Below, in pieces: positions 25,706 through 34,814 of a stretch of 64,000 bases of DNA. How positions within the stretch are numbered: the stretch's first letter is position 1; every line of letters begins with the position of its first letter. The DNA is from Chloroflexota bacterium. GTDB lineage: Bacteria; Chloroflexota; Anaerolineae; Anaerolineales; Anaerolineaceae. The stretch lies in assembly GCA_016838895.1 (NCBI GenBank), contig JAEKNU010000002.1, forward strand, positions 107,825 to 171,824, read 5' to 3'. A program made the translations under genes and the position numbers. The notes beneath the pieces are model-generated. The model was not told the DNA's origin. It did not search any database and was given only the letters and a program-made list of their open reading frames with translations.

Positions 25706-26458
25706 ATGATGAAGTGGATTAAGGTATTGCGTGAGGATTTGCATGCCGCGTTAGAACGGGATCCGGCTGCCCGAGGATCCTGGGAAGTGTTCCTTTTATA
25801 TCCTGGGGTGCATGCGGTATGGGGCTATCGAATTGCCAGCTGGTTTTGGCGCCGACGAATGAAATTGATAGGGAGATTAATATCCCAATTTACCAGAGCT
25901 TTTACTGGTATTGAGATTCACCCTGGGGCTCAAATTGGTAAAGGGTTGTTTATTGATCATGGCATGGGCGTAGTGATTGGTGAAACAACCATTATTGGGG
26001 ATAATGTAACCCTTTATCATGGGGTAACCCTGGGAGGCGTGAGTATTAGTAAAGGAAAGCGGCACCCCACACTGGGGAATAACGTGGTGGTTGGTGCGGG
26101 TGCTAAAATATTAGGTAATATTTTACTAGGGGAAGGCAGCCGTGTGGGCGCAAATGCAGTAGTGGTTAAATCGGTGCCTGTTAATTCAGTGGTTGTGGGT
26201 GTTCCAGGGCAGGTTGTGGTACGCAGTACGCCACAGAAACAAGCGCCGGATCTGGATCACAACAAGCTCCCGGATACGATCGGTATCGCTCTGACGGCCG
26301 TATTATCCAGATTGGATGCCCTTGAAAAACAAGAGGATAGCGTTGTTCGAAAAGGAACAAAAACAGATCAACCCGTCACCGCAGCCGATTTGCAGCGATC
26401 TGTGGGCATACATACGCCGGATCATGGTGTTTGGCACGGTGAAGACTTTATGATTTAG
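25706..26458 (+). CDS. cysE: Serine O-acetyltransferase
   Basis: Makes O-acetylserine from serine and acetyl-CoA. 250 residues from the ATG at 25706 (GTG 25703 and ATG 25709 are alternatives; GGGGAGG lies 7 nt upstream). The N-terminal helical part ([18 protein letters not shown]) is followed by left-handed beta-helix hexapeptides: [60 protein letters not shown]. The catalytic His lies in IDHGMG. The C-terminus has an extra ~50-residue polar tail beyond the usual end, without known function. Confidence 0.93.
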   Translation: MMKWIKVLREDLHAALERDPAARGSWEVFLLYPGVHAVWGYRIASWFWRRRMKLIGRLISQFTRAFTGIEIHPGAQIGKGLFIDHGMGVVIGETTIIGDNVTLYHGVTLGGVSISKGKRHPTLGNNVVVGAGAKILGNILLGEGSRVGANAVVVKSVPVNSVVVGVPGQVVVRSTPQKQAPDLDHNKLPDTIGIALTAVLSRLDALEKQEDSVVRKGTKTDQPVTAADLQRSVGIHTPDHGVWHGEDFMI

Positions 26459-26495
26459 ATTCACTCACTATTCCTACCTGTTATTAATTAAACAT

Positions 26496-26520
26496 AAAGC
26501 CACCGCAAGGTGGCTTTTGT
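26496..26520. terminator. Intrinsic terminator after cysE
   Basis: A 9-bp perfect stem (AAAGCCACC with GGTGGCTTT) capped by a GCAA tetraloop, then T. It lies between convergent genes; the minus strand continues CTTTATGTTT, so it may serve both. Confidence 0.85.
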
Positions 26521-26539
26521 AATATTTGCTTTATGAGGA

Positions 26540-27529
26540 TTAATTTTTCTTTAAGCTGCCAACAATAATCAAACCGATACCAAGTACACATACAACGATT
26601 AATATTGTGCCCAATTTCTGTTGACTGCCACCCTGGAATGTAGAAATTTCAGGAAAAAAAGGTTTGCGTGTTGATGTAGGTGTCATGGATGGAGTTTGTG
26701 TTGCTTTTGGTGGTGGCATTGTTCTTGTCACGGTCAATGTAGCCGTAGGCGGAATAGGTGTTTCAGAAGGGATGGGGCTGATGGTTGGTGACATTGAAGG
26801 CTTGACTACCAAGTCGTTTCCCTGATAAATTATCGGATTGGATGGTGACAACCGATTTAGGGTTACCAATTCATTTACTGTGACGCCATAAGCAACCGCA
26901 ATATTATAAAGCACTTGTCCTTGCAAAATTGGATGTAAAACGGTACCATCGCTTTGCATGGTGCTGGTAATTATGGGCTGCACATAGTTTGAGGTATCGG
27001 CTGTACCACTAACAACAGACGTAGCTGCAACATCACCAGCTTCATAGGACCCACCTGCGGGGTAGGCTGCATGAACCACAAACCATGTGTTTCCGTTCGC
27101 TTCGGCGACGCCTGCACCAATATGTACATAATTGCCATCCACCATGGGGATCATATGATCAGGGTCAGCCCAGTCTACATATACAATATCATTGATATTT
27201 TTATTGGCGCCCATTGAAAAATTTTCAGTTGCCCATGCATTTCCATTCCCGTAACCTGCTGCAATAATACGTTCACGTATACCACCGATATGCCAGTGTA
27301 AATCCTGGGCGGCCATGGTTTCGGCTGTTGCTTGTGCAGTATACATCAGGATAGGATCCACAATCAGTGCTGGTAAACCATTGCCGGTACGAATGGCATT
27401 AACTTCGTTAATCAAATCACTGGGGGTGACAGAACTTGCTTTAACAGGTTGAATTTGCCAACCACTAACAGAGAGCAGCAAGACAAGACAGATAATTATT
27501 CGAATCGTATTTAGGAAAAATTTGCGCAT
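26540..27529 (-). CDS. Secreted CAP-domain protein with LysM and C-terminal anchor
   Basis: 329 residues from the ATG at 27529. A signal peptide (to about residue 30) leads to a CAP/SCP domain with LINEVNAIRTGNGLPAL, TAQATAETMAAQDLHWHIGG and ATENFSMG. A short LysM-like motif follows (LYNIAVAYGVTVNELVTLN). Then comes a Pro/Thr/Ser-rich stalk and a C-terminal membrane helix ending in KKN. This is the build of a wall-spanning surface protein. A TATAAT lies 10 nt before the ATG, so the transcript would have almost no leader. Confidence 0.85.
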   Translation of the reverse strand: MRKFFLNTIRIIICLVLLLSVSGWQIQPVKASSVTPSDLINEVNAIRTGNGLPALIVDPILMYTAQATAETMAAQDLHWHIGGIRERIIAAGYGNGNAWATENFSMGANKNINDIVYVDWADPDHMIPMVDGNYVHIGAGVAEANGNTWFVVHAAYPAGGSYEAGDVAATSVVSGTADTSNYVQPIITSTMQSDGTVLHPILQGQVLYNIAVAYGVTVNELVTLNRLSPSNPIIYQGNDLVVKPSMSPTISPIPSETPIPPTATLTVTRTMPPPKATQTPSMTPTSTRKPFFPEISTFQGGSQQKLGTILIVVCVLGIGLIIVGSLKKN

Positions 27530-27583
27530 CGTGATGGTAATTATACACGATGCGCATGATTTCAAGCCAGACAAGGGAGAAAA

Positions 27584-28003
27584 TCAGATGATTCGATCAC
27601 CAGGTGCTTTGCCAAGTGCCTCGGCAGCAACCAAAAAATCAGTCGCGGAGATCATACCAACGATTTTCTTTTTATCATCGACAACGGGTAGATGGTGGAT
27701 ATGTTTCTCACTCATCAGCAGGGCACACTCTTTTAAGCTGCTATTTTGGTCAATAGTGATGAGTGGTGTGGTCATTATCTCTTTGACCAGTACAACAGAT
27801 GGATTTTTGTCCATTGCTACGATCTTGTCACTGACATCTTTTGAAGTGAGAATGCCATATACGCTGTGATCGCCGTTTGTTTTGACAATCAGACTGTTGA
27901 TATAGCGTCTGCGCATGCGAGATAATGCTTCAGAGACGGTATTTCCCGGCTCAACAAAAACAACCAATTCGTTCATCCATTCTTTTACGGTGAATTTTAT
28001 CAC
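27584..28003 (-). CDS. Tandem CBS-domain protein
   Basis: 139 residues from a GTG at 28003, preceded by AGGAG at 9 nt; the frame is open further upstream but without a ribosome site. Two CBS motifs: residues ~14-65 (VEPGNTVSEALSRMRRRYINSLIV) and ~75-135 (TTPLITIDQNSSLKECALLM, HHLPVVDDKKKIVGMISATD). Stand-alone CBS pairs usually bind adenine nucleotides as energy sensors. No fused effector domain is present. Confidence 0.82.
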   Translation of the reverse strand: MIKFTVKEWMNELVVFVEPGNTVSEALSRMRRRYINSLIVKTNGDHSVYGILTSKDVSDKIVAMDKNPSVVLVKEIMTTPLITIDQNSSLKECALLMSEKHIHHLPVVDDKKKIVGMISATDFLVAAEALGKAPGDRII

Positions 28004-28100
28004 TCCCTGTTTCTCCTTTTCTGGTAGTTTGGCCAGTCTGTCTTGTACAGGAATAAGAAACGTGGTGTTGAAAGAACAAATGTGACAGGTGGCAATTAAT

Positions 28101-28130
28101 AGTATATAGCAAATCGAGGGCAATGGGCAA
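28101..28130 (-). promoter_or_regulatory. Candidate promoter of the CBS gene
   Basis: Minus strand TTGCCC (28130-28125) with TATATA (28108-28103, 16-nt spacer) or TATACT (28106-28101, 18-nt spacer). It lies in the 148-base gap after surE, about 100 bases before the GTG start. Confidence 0.4.
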
Positions 28131-28151
28131 ACATTTTAACAGGCGATAAAA

Positions 28152-28925
28152 CTAATCGTTTTTCCAGTTCCAGTTGGATAATTCACTTACCATTTGCGAA
28201 TCAGTGAAATCCATATTTAACGGTGTAATGGAAACATATCCATTCATTAATTCGCCATAATCAGTGCCAGGTTGCAGCTCTGCAGTTGGCGGTTTACCCC
28301 CAATCCAGTAATATGCTTTCCCTTGCGGATCAACTCGATATTCAAGCTGATCATGATAAATACGCCAGCCCTGTCGGGTGATTTTGTAACCCTTTATTTG
28401 CTCTGGGGGTAAATGCGGAATATTTACATTTAACAAGGTATTACGAGGTAACCCATTTTTTTCTGTTGTACCTGTAATGTTGCGGATGATCTCTTTTGCA
28501 GCCGTATAGTCATAGTCCGCACCTTGTTCCTGGGGATTCTGAATCGAAAAGGCAATACCGGGAACACCATGAATCGTAGCTTCCATCGCAGAAGTGACCG
28601 TACCGGAATACGTAATATCATGGCCGATATTATTGAACGGATTAATGCCGGAAACAACGACATCAATTGGCTCAGGAATCAAGCCCAACATTGCCAGAGC
28701 AACACAATCGGACGGAGCACCATCACTAGTAAAAGCAGGTGTACCATCTGGTAGTTGTGTTTCCCATGCACGGATGGGACGGTGCAATGTTTTTACATGC
28801 CCACAAGCGGACCAGTTGCGATGTGGTGCAAAGACACTTACCTTACCTAAAGGTTTTACAGCTTCAACTAATGCATGTAAGCCATGAGCATCAATACCAT
28901 CATCATTTGTTACCAGAATATGCAT
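28152..28925 (-). CDS. surE: 5'/3'-nucleotidase SurE
   Basis: A metal-dependent nucleotidase that removes phosphate from nucleoside monophosphates. 257 residues from the ATG at 28925 (MHILVTNDDG), the usual SurE start; the upstream extension is not SurE-like. Motifs: NDDGIDAHG (metal Asp pair), APHRNWSACGHV, and SGINPFNNIGHDITYSGTVTSA, in which canonical SGIN.G.N.G reads SGINPFNNIG. AAGGC lies about 8 nt upstream. Transcribed divergently from the next gene. Confidence 0.92.
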   Translation of the reverse strand: MHILVTNDDGIDAHGLHALVEAVKPLGKVSVFAPHRNWSACGHVKTLHRPIRAWETQLPDGTPAFTSDGAPSDCVALAMLGLIPEPIDVVVSGINPFNNIGHDITYSGTVTSAMEATIHGVPGIAFSIQNPQEQGADYDYTAAKEIIRNITGTTEKNGLPRNTLLNVNIPHLPPEQIKGYKITRQGWRIYHDQLEYRVDPQGKAYYWIGGKPPTAELQPGTDYGELMNGYVSITPLNMDFTDSQMVSELSNWNWKND

Positions 28926-28968
28926 TTTTTCACTTGCCTTATGTATGACATTTGAATCTGCTGTGCAG

Positions 28969-28996
28969 TTGTATTGATAAGATTTCAAGTTATAAT
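28969..28996 (+). promoter_or_regulatory. Promoter of the zinc-ribbon membrane protein
   Basis: TTGTAT (28969-28974), 16-nt spacer, TATAAT (28991-28996). Start point near 29003, which gives about 35 nt of leader to the chosen ATG at 29038 and only 8 nt to the earlier ATG at 29011. Confidence 0.5.
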
Positions 28997-29037
28997 AACA
29001 TATTCCAAACATGAAATTACTGCTCAGGTTGCCTGGT

Positions 29038-29949
29038 ATGAAAAAATCACTTTTTCTTCTCGCACTGGTTTTGTTGCTATTATCAAGCGCATTCTCAACT
29101 GTGCCGCATGAAATAAACCTTGAATGGTTGCAAATTGAATTATGGCCTGAATATGATCGAGAAGATATGTTGGTGATATATCGATTCTCTCTCGCGTCAG
29201 ATACGGCTTTGCCAACGGCTTTGGAACTTCATATTCCCAGTGAAGCCGGAGATGCCTACCAGGTAGCTATGCGAGATATTGACGGCTTGTTGTACCATTT
29301 GGATTACTCACTCAAACTGGAAGGTGATTGGATGGTGGTTTCCTTTATTACACCTTCCCCTGAGGTGCAAATTGAATTTTATGATCCACGTTTACGCCAT
29401 GATGGGATTCAGCGCAGTTATAATTTTCGTTGGTATGGGGATTATTTGATCAATAACTGTAGTATACATGTAAAAGAACCCCTAAACACGACAAATTTAC
29501 GCACCTTGCCTGCAACAGAACCGGGTGTGGGTGTGATCGGTGATCAGCAAAATTATGAAGCACAATTGGGTATGATTGAAAGGGGCAGTTCATTCTATGT
29601 ACGACTGACATATGATAAATCGGATGATTTGTTGCTATCAAGTTTGTCGGAGAAAGTACAACCAGCTGCGCCAATAGATGATCAGATCAGAGGACGAACA
29701 TCCTTTAAAGAAATTCTACCTTGGGTTTTTGGTATGTTGGGTATTGTATTGTTATTTGCGATACTATTGCTTTATGTAAATTCACGTCAACTGCCAAAAG
29801 GGGATAGCTTCTCAACGGATACGGCCAATCAACTGACGGATTATAGTGATGTAGAACCAAAAGCTGTTTATTGTCACCGATGTGGAAAACGGGCAGTCAA
29901 GGGTGATTTTTATTGTCGAATTTGCGGTGAAAAATTACGCATGGAATAG
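29038..29949 (+). CDS. Exported membrane-anchored protein with C-terminal zinc ribbon
   Basis: 303 residues from the ATG at 29038 (MKKSLFLLALVLLLLSS, a signal peptide); an ATG at 29011 adds nine residues. The external domain (about 25-220) is beta-rich and unknown to me. A membrane helix follows near residues 228-250 (LPWVFGMLGIVLLFAILLLY). The cytoplasmic tail ends in a zinc ribbon, CHRCGKR and CRICGEK. External sensor plus internal zinc ribbon suggests a link to another protein, but no partner is evident. It lies 22 bases before the YitT gene. Confidence 0.65.
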   Translation: MKKSLFLLALVLLLLSSAFSTVPHEINLEWLQIELWPEYDREDMLVIYRFSLASDTALPTALELHIPSEAGDAYQVAMRDIDGLLYHLDYSLKLEGDWMVVSFITPSPEVQIEFYDPRLRHDGIQRSYNFRWYGDYLINNCSIHVKEPLNTTNLRTLPATEPGVGVIGDQQNYEAQLGMIERGSSFYVRLTYDKSDDLLLSSLSEKVQPAAPIDDQIRGRTSFKEILPWVFGMLGIVLLFAILLLYVNSRQLPKGDSFSTDTANQLTDYSDVEPKAVYCHRCGKRAVKGDFYCRICGEKLRME

Positions 29950-29971
29950 ACTTATTATCAAGAAGGTAGGC

Positions 29972-30889
29972 ATGTCGAATCAGGAAAGATCGGAACAAAA
30001 GAATCAACATTGGTTTTATTTTGCAAAACCCTCCTGGCGAAGTATACAGGATTATGCATTTGTGCTATTAGGCTCATTTGTTCAGGCTCTGGCAATGAGA
30101 TTATTTCTGGTACCCTCATTATTAATTAGTGGTGGGGTAAGTGGCGCTGCTCAGTTGATCAATTATTATAATAATTGGCCGATTGGGGTTATGGTGTTCC
30201 TTGGCAATTTGCCATTGTTTTTACTTGGTTGGCGTTATTTAGGTGGACGTCGATTTGCAATGCGTACAATGTTATCCATCCTGACTTTTTCAATATTTAC
30301 TGATTTACTGGTCTATCTGATTCCTGAGCAAGGCATGACGCATGATCTTGTTCTGAGCAGTTTATATGGCGGTGTAATTTTTGGGATTGGATGCGGATTG
30401 GTATACCGTGGTAAAGGTACAAGTGGGGGCAGTGATATCATCGGTATGGTTTTATATCATCGACTTGGTATTTCAATGACACAGGCATTTATGGCAGCTG
30501 AGGTCTTGGTTATCCTTGCCAGTGGTTTCGTTTGGGGTTGGGAATTAGCCCTATATGGCATGATTGTCATCTATGTTAGCAGTCTGGCTGCCGAGATGAC
30601 CTCGGAAGGGCGAGGATGGCTGCGTACTGCTCTGATTATTACCAGTCAACCGGACCTGGTAGCAGAAAAAATAATGACCAACCTTGAGCGAGGTGTAACT
30701 ATCTTAAACGGAAAAGGTGCTTACACTGGTGCAGAACGGCCGGTATTATACTGCGTACTATCTCGTGCGGAAGTCAATCAGGTCAAGGAAATGGTACATG
30801 ATATTGATGAGAACGCCTTTATGGTGATTGGTCAGGCGCATGAAGCATTGGGTGAAGGATTCAAGATTTATCAGAAGAATTCAATGTAA
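29972..30889 (+). CDS. YitT family membrane protein (DUF2179)
   Basis: 305 residues from the ATG at 29972, with AAGGTAGG just upstream. Five or six membrane helices cover residues 20-210, with the family segments ISGGVSGAAQL and YRGKGTSGGSDIIG. A cytoplasmic DUF2179 domain ends the protein (TNLERGVTILNGKGAYTG and VLYCVLSRAEVNQVKEMV). YitT proteins are widespread, of unproven transport or regulatory role. It converges with era. Confidence 0.88.
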   Translation: MSNQERSEQKNQHWFYFAKPSWRSIQDYAFVLLGSFVQALAMRLFLVPSLLISGGVSGAAQLINYYNNWPIGVMVFLGNLPLFLLGWRYLGGRRFAMRTMLSILTFSIFTDLLVYLIPEQGMTHDLVLSSLYGGVIFGIGCGLVYRGKGTSGGSDIIGMVLYHRLGISMTQAFMAAEVLVILASGFVWGWELALYGMIVIYVSSLAAEMTSEGRGWLRTALIITSQPDLVAEKIMTNLERGVTILNGKGAYTGAERPVLYCVLSRAEVNQVKEMVHDIDENAFMVIGQAHEALGEGFKIYQKNSM

Positions 30890-30894
30890 TAGAT

Positions 30895-31821
30895 TCAATT
30901 TTTCTTGCGTTGATATCCTAGCCAATGCAGAGTATTTGGATTATTCATCCAATCTCGATTGACCTTGGCTCGCAGTTCTAAATACACTTTTTTTCCACTC
31001 ATGGCTTCAATTTGTTGACGAGCGCTCTGACCGATTTTTTTCAACATTGAGCCGCCTTTCCCAATCACAATCCCTTTATGTGATTCTCTTTCTAGCAATA
31101 AGGTTGCTGAGATAAAATCCAAATTCTGATTGCGTTCTTTATATTCATCCATACGAACAGCAATCGAATGTGGAATTTCTTCCTTTAAGTGATATAGCGC
31201 TGCTTCACGAATTAAATCTGCAGCGATGTCGCGCATATATAAATCTGTAATTTGCTCAGGATCATACAGTGGAGGTCCGGGAGGTAGATTTTGCAGAATC
31301 TGATCTAAAAGGACCTCAAAGTTCTCTTTGTTTTTGGCAGAAATTGTGATTTGTTGAGCCTGGGGAGCTAGTTTTTTATAGGCGTTTATGCGCTCTATTT
31401 TCTGTTGTTCGGATTTTACCGCATCTGATTTGTTGCCAATCATCAATACAGGTGGGGCTTTGTGTAAGTCTGCCAATTGTTTGGCAATGATCTTATCTTC
31501 TTTTTCTGGATCTGAACTGAGATCAACCATCCAGAGAATAACATCTACCTCTACTAGGGCTTGCTGAACGACGTCCATCATAAAAGTGCCTAGCTTGTGT
31601 TTGGGTAAATGAACCCCAGGGGTATCCACAAACACAATTTGCATTGTTTCAGTCGTATGGATACCTAATTGTCGTTTACGAGTGGTTTGCGGACGCGGTG
31701 AAACAGCTGCGATTTTCTGCCCAAGTACCTGATTAATTAAGGTAGATTTACCTGCATTAGGTTTCCCGATCAGAGCACAGAATCCGCTGTGGAAATTTTC
31801 ATAATCAAAGTCTATTGTCAT
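30895..31821 (-). CDS. era: GTPase Era
   Basis: Binds 16S rRNA and helps mature the 30S subunit. 308 residues. G1 is GKPNAGKST (19-27), the switch has RPQTTRKRQLGI, G3 is VDTPGV, and G4 is NKSD. The C-terminal KH domain has GKGGSMLKKIG. A -10-like TATAAT (plus strand 31828-31833) lies exactly 6 nt before the ATG and overlaps the stop of the upstream gene, so a leaderless transcript is possible. GGAT just before the ATG is only a weak ribosome site. Confidence 0.95.
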   Translation of the reverse strand: MTIDFDYENFHSGFCALIGKPNAGKSTLINQVLGQKIAAVSPRPQTTRKRQLGIHTTETMQIVFVDTPGVHLPKHKLGTFMMDVVQQALVEVDVILWMVDLSSDPEKEDKIIAKQLADLHKAPPVLMIGNKSDAVKSEQQKIERINAYKKLAPQAQQITISAKNKENFEVLLDQILQNLPPGPPLYDPEQITDLYMRDIAADLIREAALYHLKEEIPHSIAVRMDEYKERNQNLDFISATLLLERESHKGIVIGKGGSMLKKIGQSARQQIEAMSGKKVYLELRAKVNRDWMNNPNTLHWLGYQRKKN

Positions 31822-31828
31822 ATCCTAA

Positions 31829-33004
31829 TTATAAGGTATCAATGAATCTAAGCAGCTTATCAATTCTATGGAAATAAGTATGTTCGTTAAAAACGCGCAT
31901 CAACCCCTTATTCACAATGTTATTACGTTCATCTTTCCTCGGCAAATACTGCTCAAATAGATTAAGGAATTCAGCAGGGGAATCAGCGCTGACCAGCTCA
32001 TCATCTTCGAAAAATTGATTTGTAATAGGAGACCGATTTGTAATCTGGAAAGCACCACAGGCGGTGGCGGTAAAGGCGCGTTCAGTTAAATCTGCTGCAT
32101 AATTGCGATTGAAGACAGGCAGTGGATTTAAAATAATTTTTGATTTTGAACGGTATACTGCTGTTTCTTGTGGTAGGATGTCTCCCACTCCAAAGCGCCA
32201 GCCAGTGCCTGCCCATAAACCGTGATATTTCTTGAATAATGGTAATGTGTATTGATATGTTAATAAGGCACGTTGATAGCCAAAACTGGTTGCCATGAAA
32301 TAATCGTAATTTTTTTCTACTGCTCTTGGGTAATGGATAAATGGATTTGCTGCAAAAGGCAGGCACAGATATCTAAATCCGGATTGATGCCAGGGAGCAT
32401 TAAAGTGCTCAAAGAAGGATTCCTGCATCATACTAAAATAGGCATCAACAGAATTCCCTTTATGAGCTACTGCTAATCTCCAGAGATCTTCTGATGAAAG
32501 GCCTGGTTTGGGAAATCGATATGAATTAATGGGTGTAAAAAGTCGAATCAATCCGTTCGTTTTCTTGTATTGATTTATATATTCAAGATCAAGTGAGTGC
32601 AAAACAGAAGATGAATCCATGGATATAAAGATATTGGGTTTAAATGATTCCCAAATTTGATAAAAATCTGGATCTGTAATAGAGATGGTTTGTGTCGGAA
32701 TACCACAATGAGTTAAGCATTGCGCAAGATCCTGAAACCAGAATAAGCCCACCCCACTTTGAGGCATCTGAAATAGAAAACGATAGTTTGATTTCTTGAA
32801 TTTATCTTGATACTGGTTGAGCGTATCATCGCGTAGGGTTAAACCCAATTGAATGATTTCTTTGTCAAAATCTTCGGGTATTGAAGAATTATGCTGCTGG
32901 TTATAGGCTGCTTTTAATGGCAGTTCAATAAGGCGTGCGATACGATATTCAATGCGTGGTTTTAAATAAGATACTATATTCAAGTCGAAATCCTTCTGAT
33001 CCAC
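31829..33004 (-). CDS. CgeB-like glycosyltransferase
   Basis: 391 residues, starting with GTG. The C-terminal ~100 residues carry a GT-B pattern typical of CgeB/Glyco_trans_1_2 proteins: RNYAADLTERAFTATACGAF, FFEDDELVSADSPAEFL and FNEHTYFHRIDKLL. The N-terminal half is a Rossmann-like part (YRFLFQMPQSGVGLFWFQDLAQ, PNIFISMDSSS). No signal peptide is seen. It probably modifies a surface glycan or protein; donor and acceptor unknown. It lies 7 bases upstream of era in the same direction. Confidence 0.72.
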   Translation of the reverse strand: MDQKDFDLNIVSYLKPRIEYRIARLIELPLKAAYNQQHNSSIPEDFDKEIIQLGLTLRDDTLNQYQDKFKKSNYRFLFQMPQSGVGLFWFQDLAQCLTHCGIPTQTISITDPDFYQIWESFKPNIFISMDSSSVLHSLDLEYINQYKKTNGLIRLFTPINSYRFPKPGLSSEDLWRLAVAHKGNSVDAYFSMMQESFFEHFNAPWHQSGFRYLCLPFAANPFIHYPRAVEKNYDYFMATSFGYQRALLTYQYTLPLFKKYHGLWAGTGWRFGVGDILPQETAVYRSKSKIILNPLPVFNRNYAADLTERAFTATACGAFQITNRSPITNQFFEDDELVSADSPAEFLNLFEQYLPRKDERNNIVNKGLMRVFNEHTYFHRIDKLLRFIDTL

Positions 33005-33076
33005 TACTGTACCATTATTTTAATGTTTTTTTTTTATATCTGGCGAATCAATATATATACTAATAAACAAAACAAC

Positions 33077-33105
33077 TTGCGAAGCCCATTTCTCTGTCTT
33101 ATAAT
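33077..33105 (+). promoter_or_regulatory. Promoter of tsaE, leaderless geometry
   Basis: TTGCGA (33077-33082), 17-nt spacer, TATAAT (33100-33105), then 6 nt and the ATG at 33112. The predicted start point is the A of the ATG. There is no Shine-Dalgarno sequence upstream. Confidence 0.75.
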
Positions 33106-33111
33106 TCCATC

Positions 33112-33606
33112 ATGCCTATTTTAGCATCCAACTCTGTAGAATTCATTAGTCATAGTCCGGAACAAACACGCCGCCTGGGTTTACGTTTGGGGACGTTGCT
33201 TGACGTTGCAGATTTAATTTGTTTGGCAGGGGATATGGGTGCAGGAAAGACGACTTTTGTGCAGGGTTTGGCGCAGGGATGGGGTTCAATTGATTCAGTC
33301 TCCAGCCCAACCTATGTGTTGGTCAATCAATATCGCAACCCGGTGCATGATGTACTTCATCATATGGATTGTTATCGATTGATGAGTGCTGCCGAAGCCT
33401 GGGATCTGGATATGGATGTTATGTTGGAACAAGGCGCATTGGTGATTGAATGGCCTGATAAAATTCGAGAAGTATTGCCCAATGAGTGTATCTGGGTGGA
33501 ATTAAGTTGGGTAGATGAAGAGAAACGAAAATTTATGTTCCATGCCACTGGAAGACACTATGAGGAATTGCTGACTAGTTTCAGAAAGTCAGCTTTTGGA
33601 GGATAA
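33112..33606 (+). CDS. tsaE: tRNA threonylcarbamoyladenosine biosynthesis ATPase TsaE
   Basis: The ATPase of the t6A37 tRNA-modification complex (with TsaB and TsaD). 164 residues. Walker A is AGDMGAGKTTF (39-49). The SSPTYVLVNQY segment and the HMDCYRL and VIEWPDKI motifs are family marks. It heads a tsaE-tsaB-rimI-udg operon. tsaD is not in the window. The ATG has no ribosome site, but a -10 hexamer 6 nt upstream points to a leaderless mRNA. Confidence 0.93.
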   Translation: MPILASNSVEFISHSPEQTRRLGLRLGTLLDVADLICLAGDMGAGKTTFVQGLAQGWGSIDSVSSPTYVLVNQYRNPVHDVLHHMDCYRLMSAAEAWDLDMDVMLEQGALVIEWPDKIREVLPNECIWVELSWVDEEKRKFMFHATGRHYEELLTSFRKSAFGG

Positions 33607-33608
33607 AA

Positions 33609-34283
33609 ATGTTATTAGCGGTAGACACATCCACAAAGATGATCGGTTTAGCTCTGATGGATGGACAACAAATCATTGCTCAATCCTCCTGGTATTCAAA
33701 AAATCATCATACAGTTGAATTATCTCCAGCAATTGAACGTATACTACAACAATGTGATATTTCAGCAGAAGATTTATCTTGTCTTGCGGTTGCATTAGGC
33801 CCTGGCTCCTTTACAGGATTGAGGATTGGATTAGCTGTTGTAAAGGGATTATCTCTCGCTTTAGGAATACCCGTGATTGGTGTTCCAACCCTTGAAATTT
33901 ATACCCATGCGCAGAAACCTGAAGGGGATCTACAATTAGCGACTCTTCTACAGGCTGGTAGGAGTAAATATGCGTTTCAGTGGTATCAAGCAGAGAGAAA
34001 AGGCTGGAAAGCGACTAGTGAGATTTTTGTCCTGGCAAGTGATGAGATTTGTGAAATACTTCAACAACCATGTATCGTCTGTGGGGAATTAACTACAGAG
34101 GATCGGGAGCTTATTCGAAGTGAATGTAAGCAAACTCATCTGGTTTCCGCAGCCGCATCTTATCGATATCCTACTTATTTGGCAGAGATTGCCTATAAAC
34201 GATGGAAAAAGGGCGAACGTTGTGATGTAAATGACCTTGCGCCGATCTATTTACAAATTGCCGGATCAGTACCGACTTTATGA
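33609..34283 (+). CDS. tsaB: t6A biosynthesis protein TsaB
   Basis: 224 residues. An ASKHA-fold partner of TsaD. The N-terminus LLAVDTSTKMIGLAL and the signature GPGSFTGLRIGLAVVKGLSLAL match TsaB. It starts 2 bases after the tsaE stop; GGAGG lies 7 nt before the ATG, inside the end of tsaE. The C-terminal half is more divergent, as usual for the family. It overlaps rimI by 4 bases. Confidence 0.92.
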   Translation: MLLAVDTSTKMIGLALMDGQQIIAQSSWYSKNHHTVELSPAIERILQQCDISAEDLSCLAVALGPGSFTGLRIGLAVVKGLSLALGIPVIGVPTLEIYTHAQKPEGDLQLATLLQAGRSKYAFQWYQAERKGWKATSEIFVLASDEICEILQQPCIVCGELTTEDRELIRSECKQTHLVSAAASYRYPTYLAEIAYKRWKKGERCDVNDLAPIYLQIAGSVPTL

Positions 34284-34798
34284 AACAGGAAAGAACCCTA
34301 GGGCATATCCATATTCGCCCGATGACGATCAACGATATATCTGAAGTGACTCATCTTGATCAGGAATCATTTTCATTACCATGGCCGCAAAGAGCTTTTG
34401 AAAATGAATTACTGAATCCGATGGCGAGAAACTGGGTCGTTGAATTATCAGATGAGCATCAGAAAGCTGTAGTTGGATCCATGATTCTGTGGATTATTAT
34501 TGATGAAGCGCATATCGCAACCATTGCATTGGATAAACGTTATCGACGAAAAGGAATTGCAAAAGTATTATTAGCCCATGCTTTACTTACAGCATATGAT
34601 GAAGGCGCTATCTGTTCATTACTAGAAGTACGACGCAGCAACAAAGCAGCGCTGGCGTTATACCAATCTACAGGGTTTTATGAGGTTGGCGTAAGAAAAA
34701 AATACTATAGTGATAATCATGAAGACGCGTTATTGATGAATTTGGATAAGATTAATCCTGAATTTTGGCATCGCATTTTGGAAGAATATATACCATAA
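34280..34798 (+). CDS. rimI: Ribosomal-protein-alanine N-acetyltransferase RimI
   Basis: A GNAT acetyltransferase, 172 residues. The acetyl-CoA motif A reads IATIALDKRYRRKGIAKVLL (Q/RxxGxG/A type), followed by LEVRRSNKAALALYQSTGF and KKYYSDNHEDALLM, the RimI marks. Position after tsaB supports RimI, which acetylates S18 in E. coli. The N-terminal 15 residues and the C-terminal NPEFWHRILEEY are small extensions. Confidence 0.9.
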   Translation: MKQERTLGHIHIRPMTINDISEVTHLDQESFSLPWPQRAFENELLNPMARNWVVELSDEHQKAVVGSMILWIIIDEAHIATIALDKRYRRKGIAKVLLAHALLTAYDEGAICSLLEVRRSNKAALALYQSTGFYEVGVRKKYYSDNHEDALLMNLDKINPEFWHRILEEYIP

Positions 34799-34814
34799 TT
34801 ATGGAGGTAAAAAG

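Noticed and set aside
31829..33004. CgeB-like gene as part of the 35-42 kb glycan block
   Set aside because: It is on the other strand, next to era, and separated by the tsaE operon; only the general function is shared.
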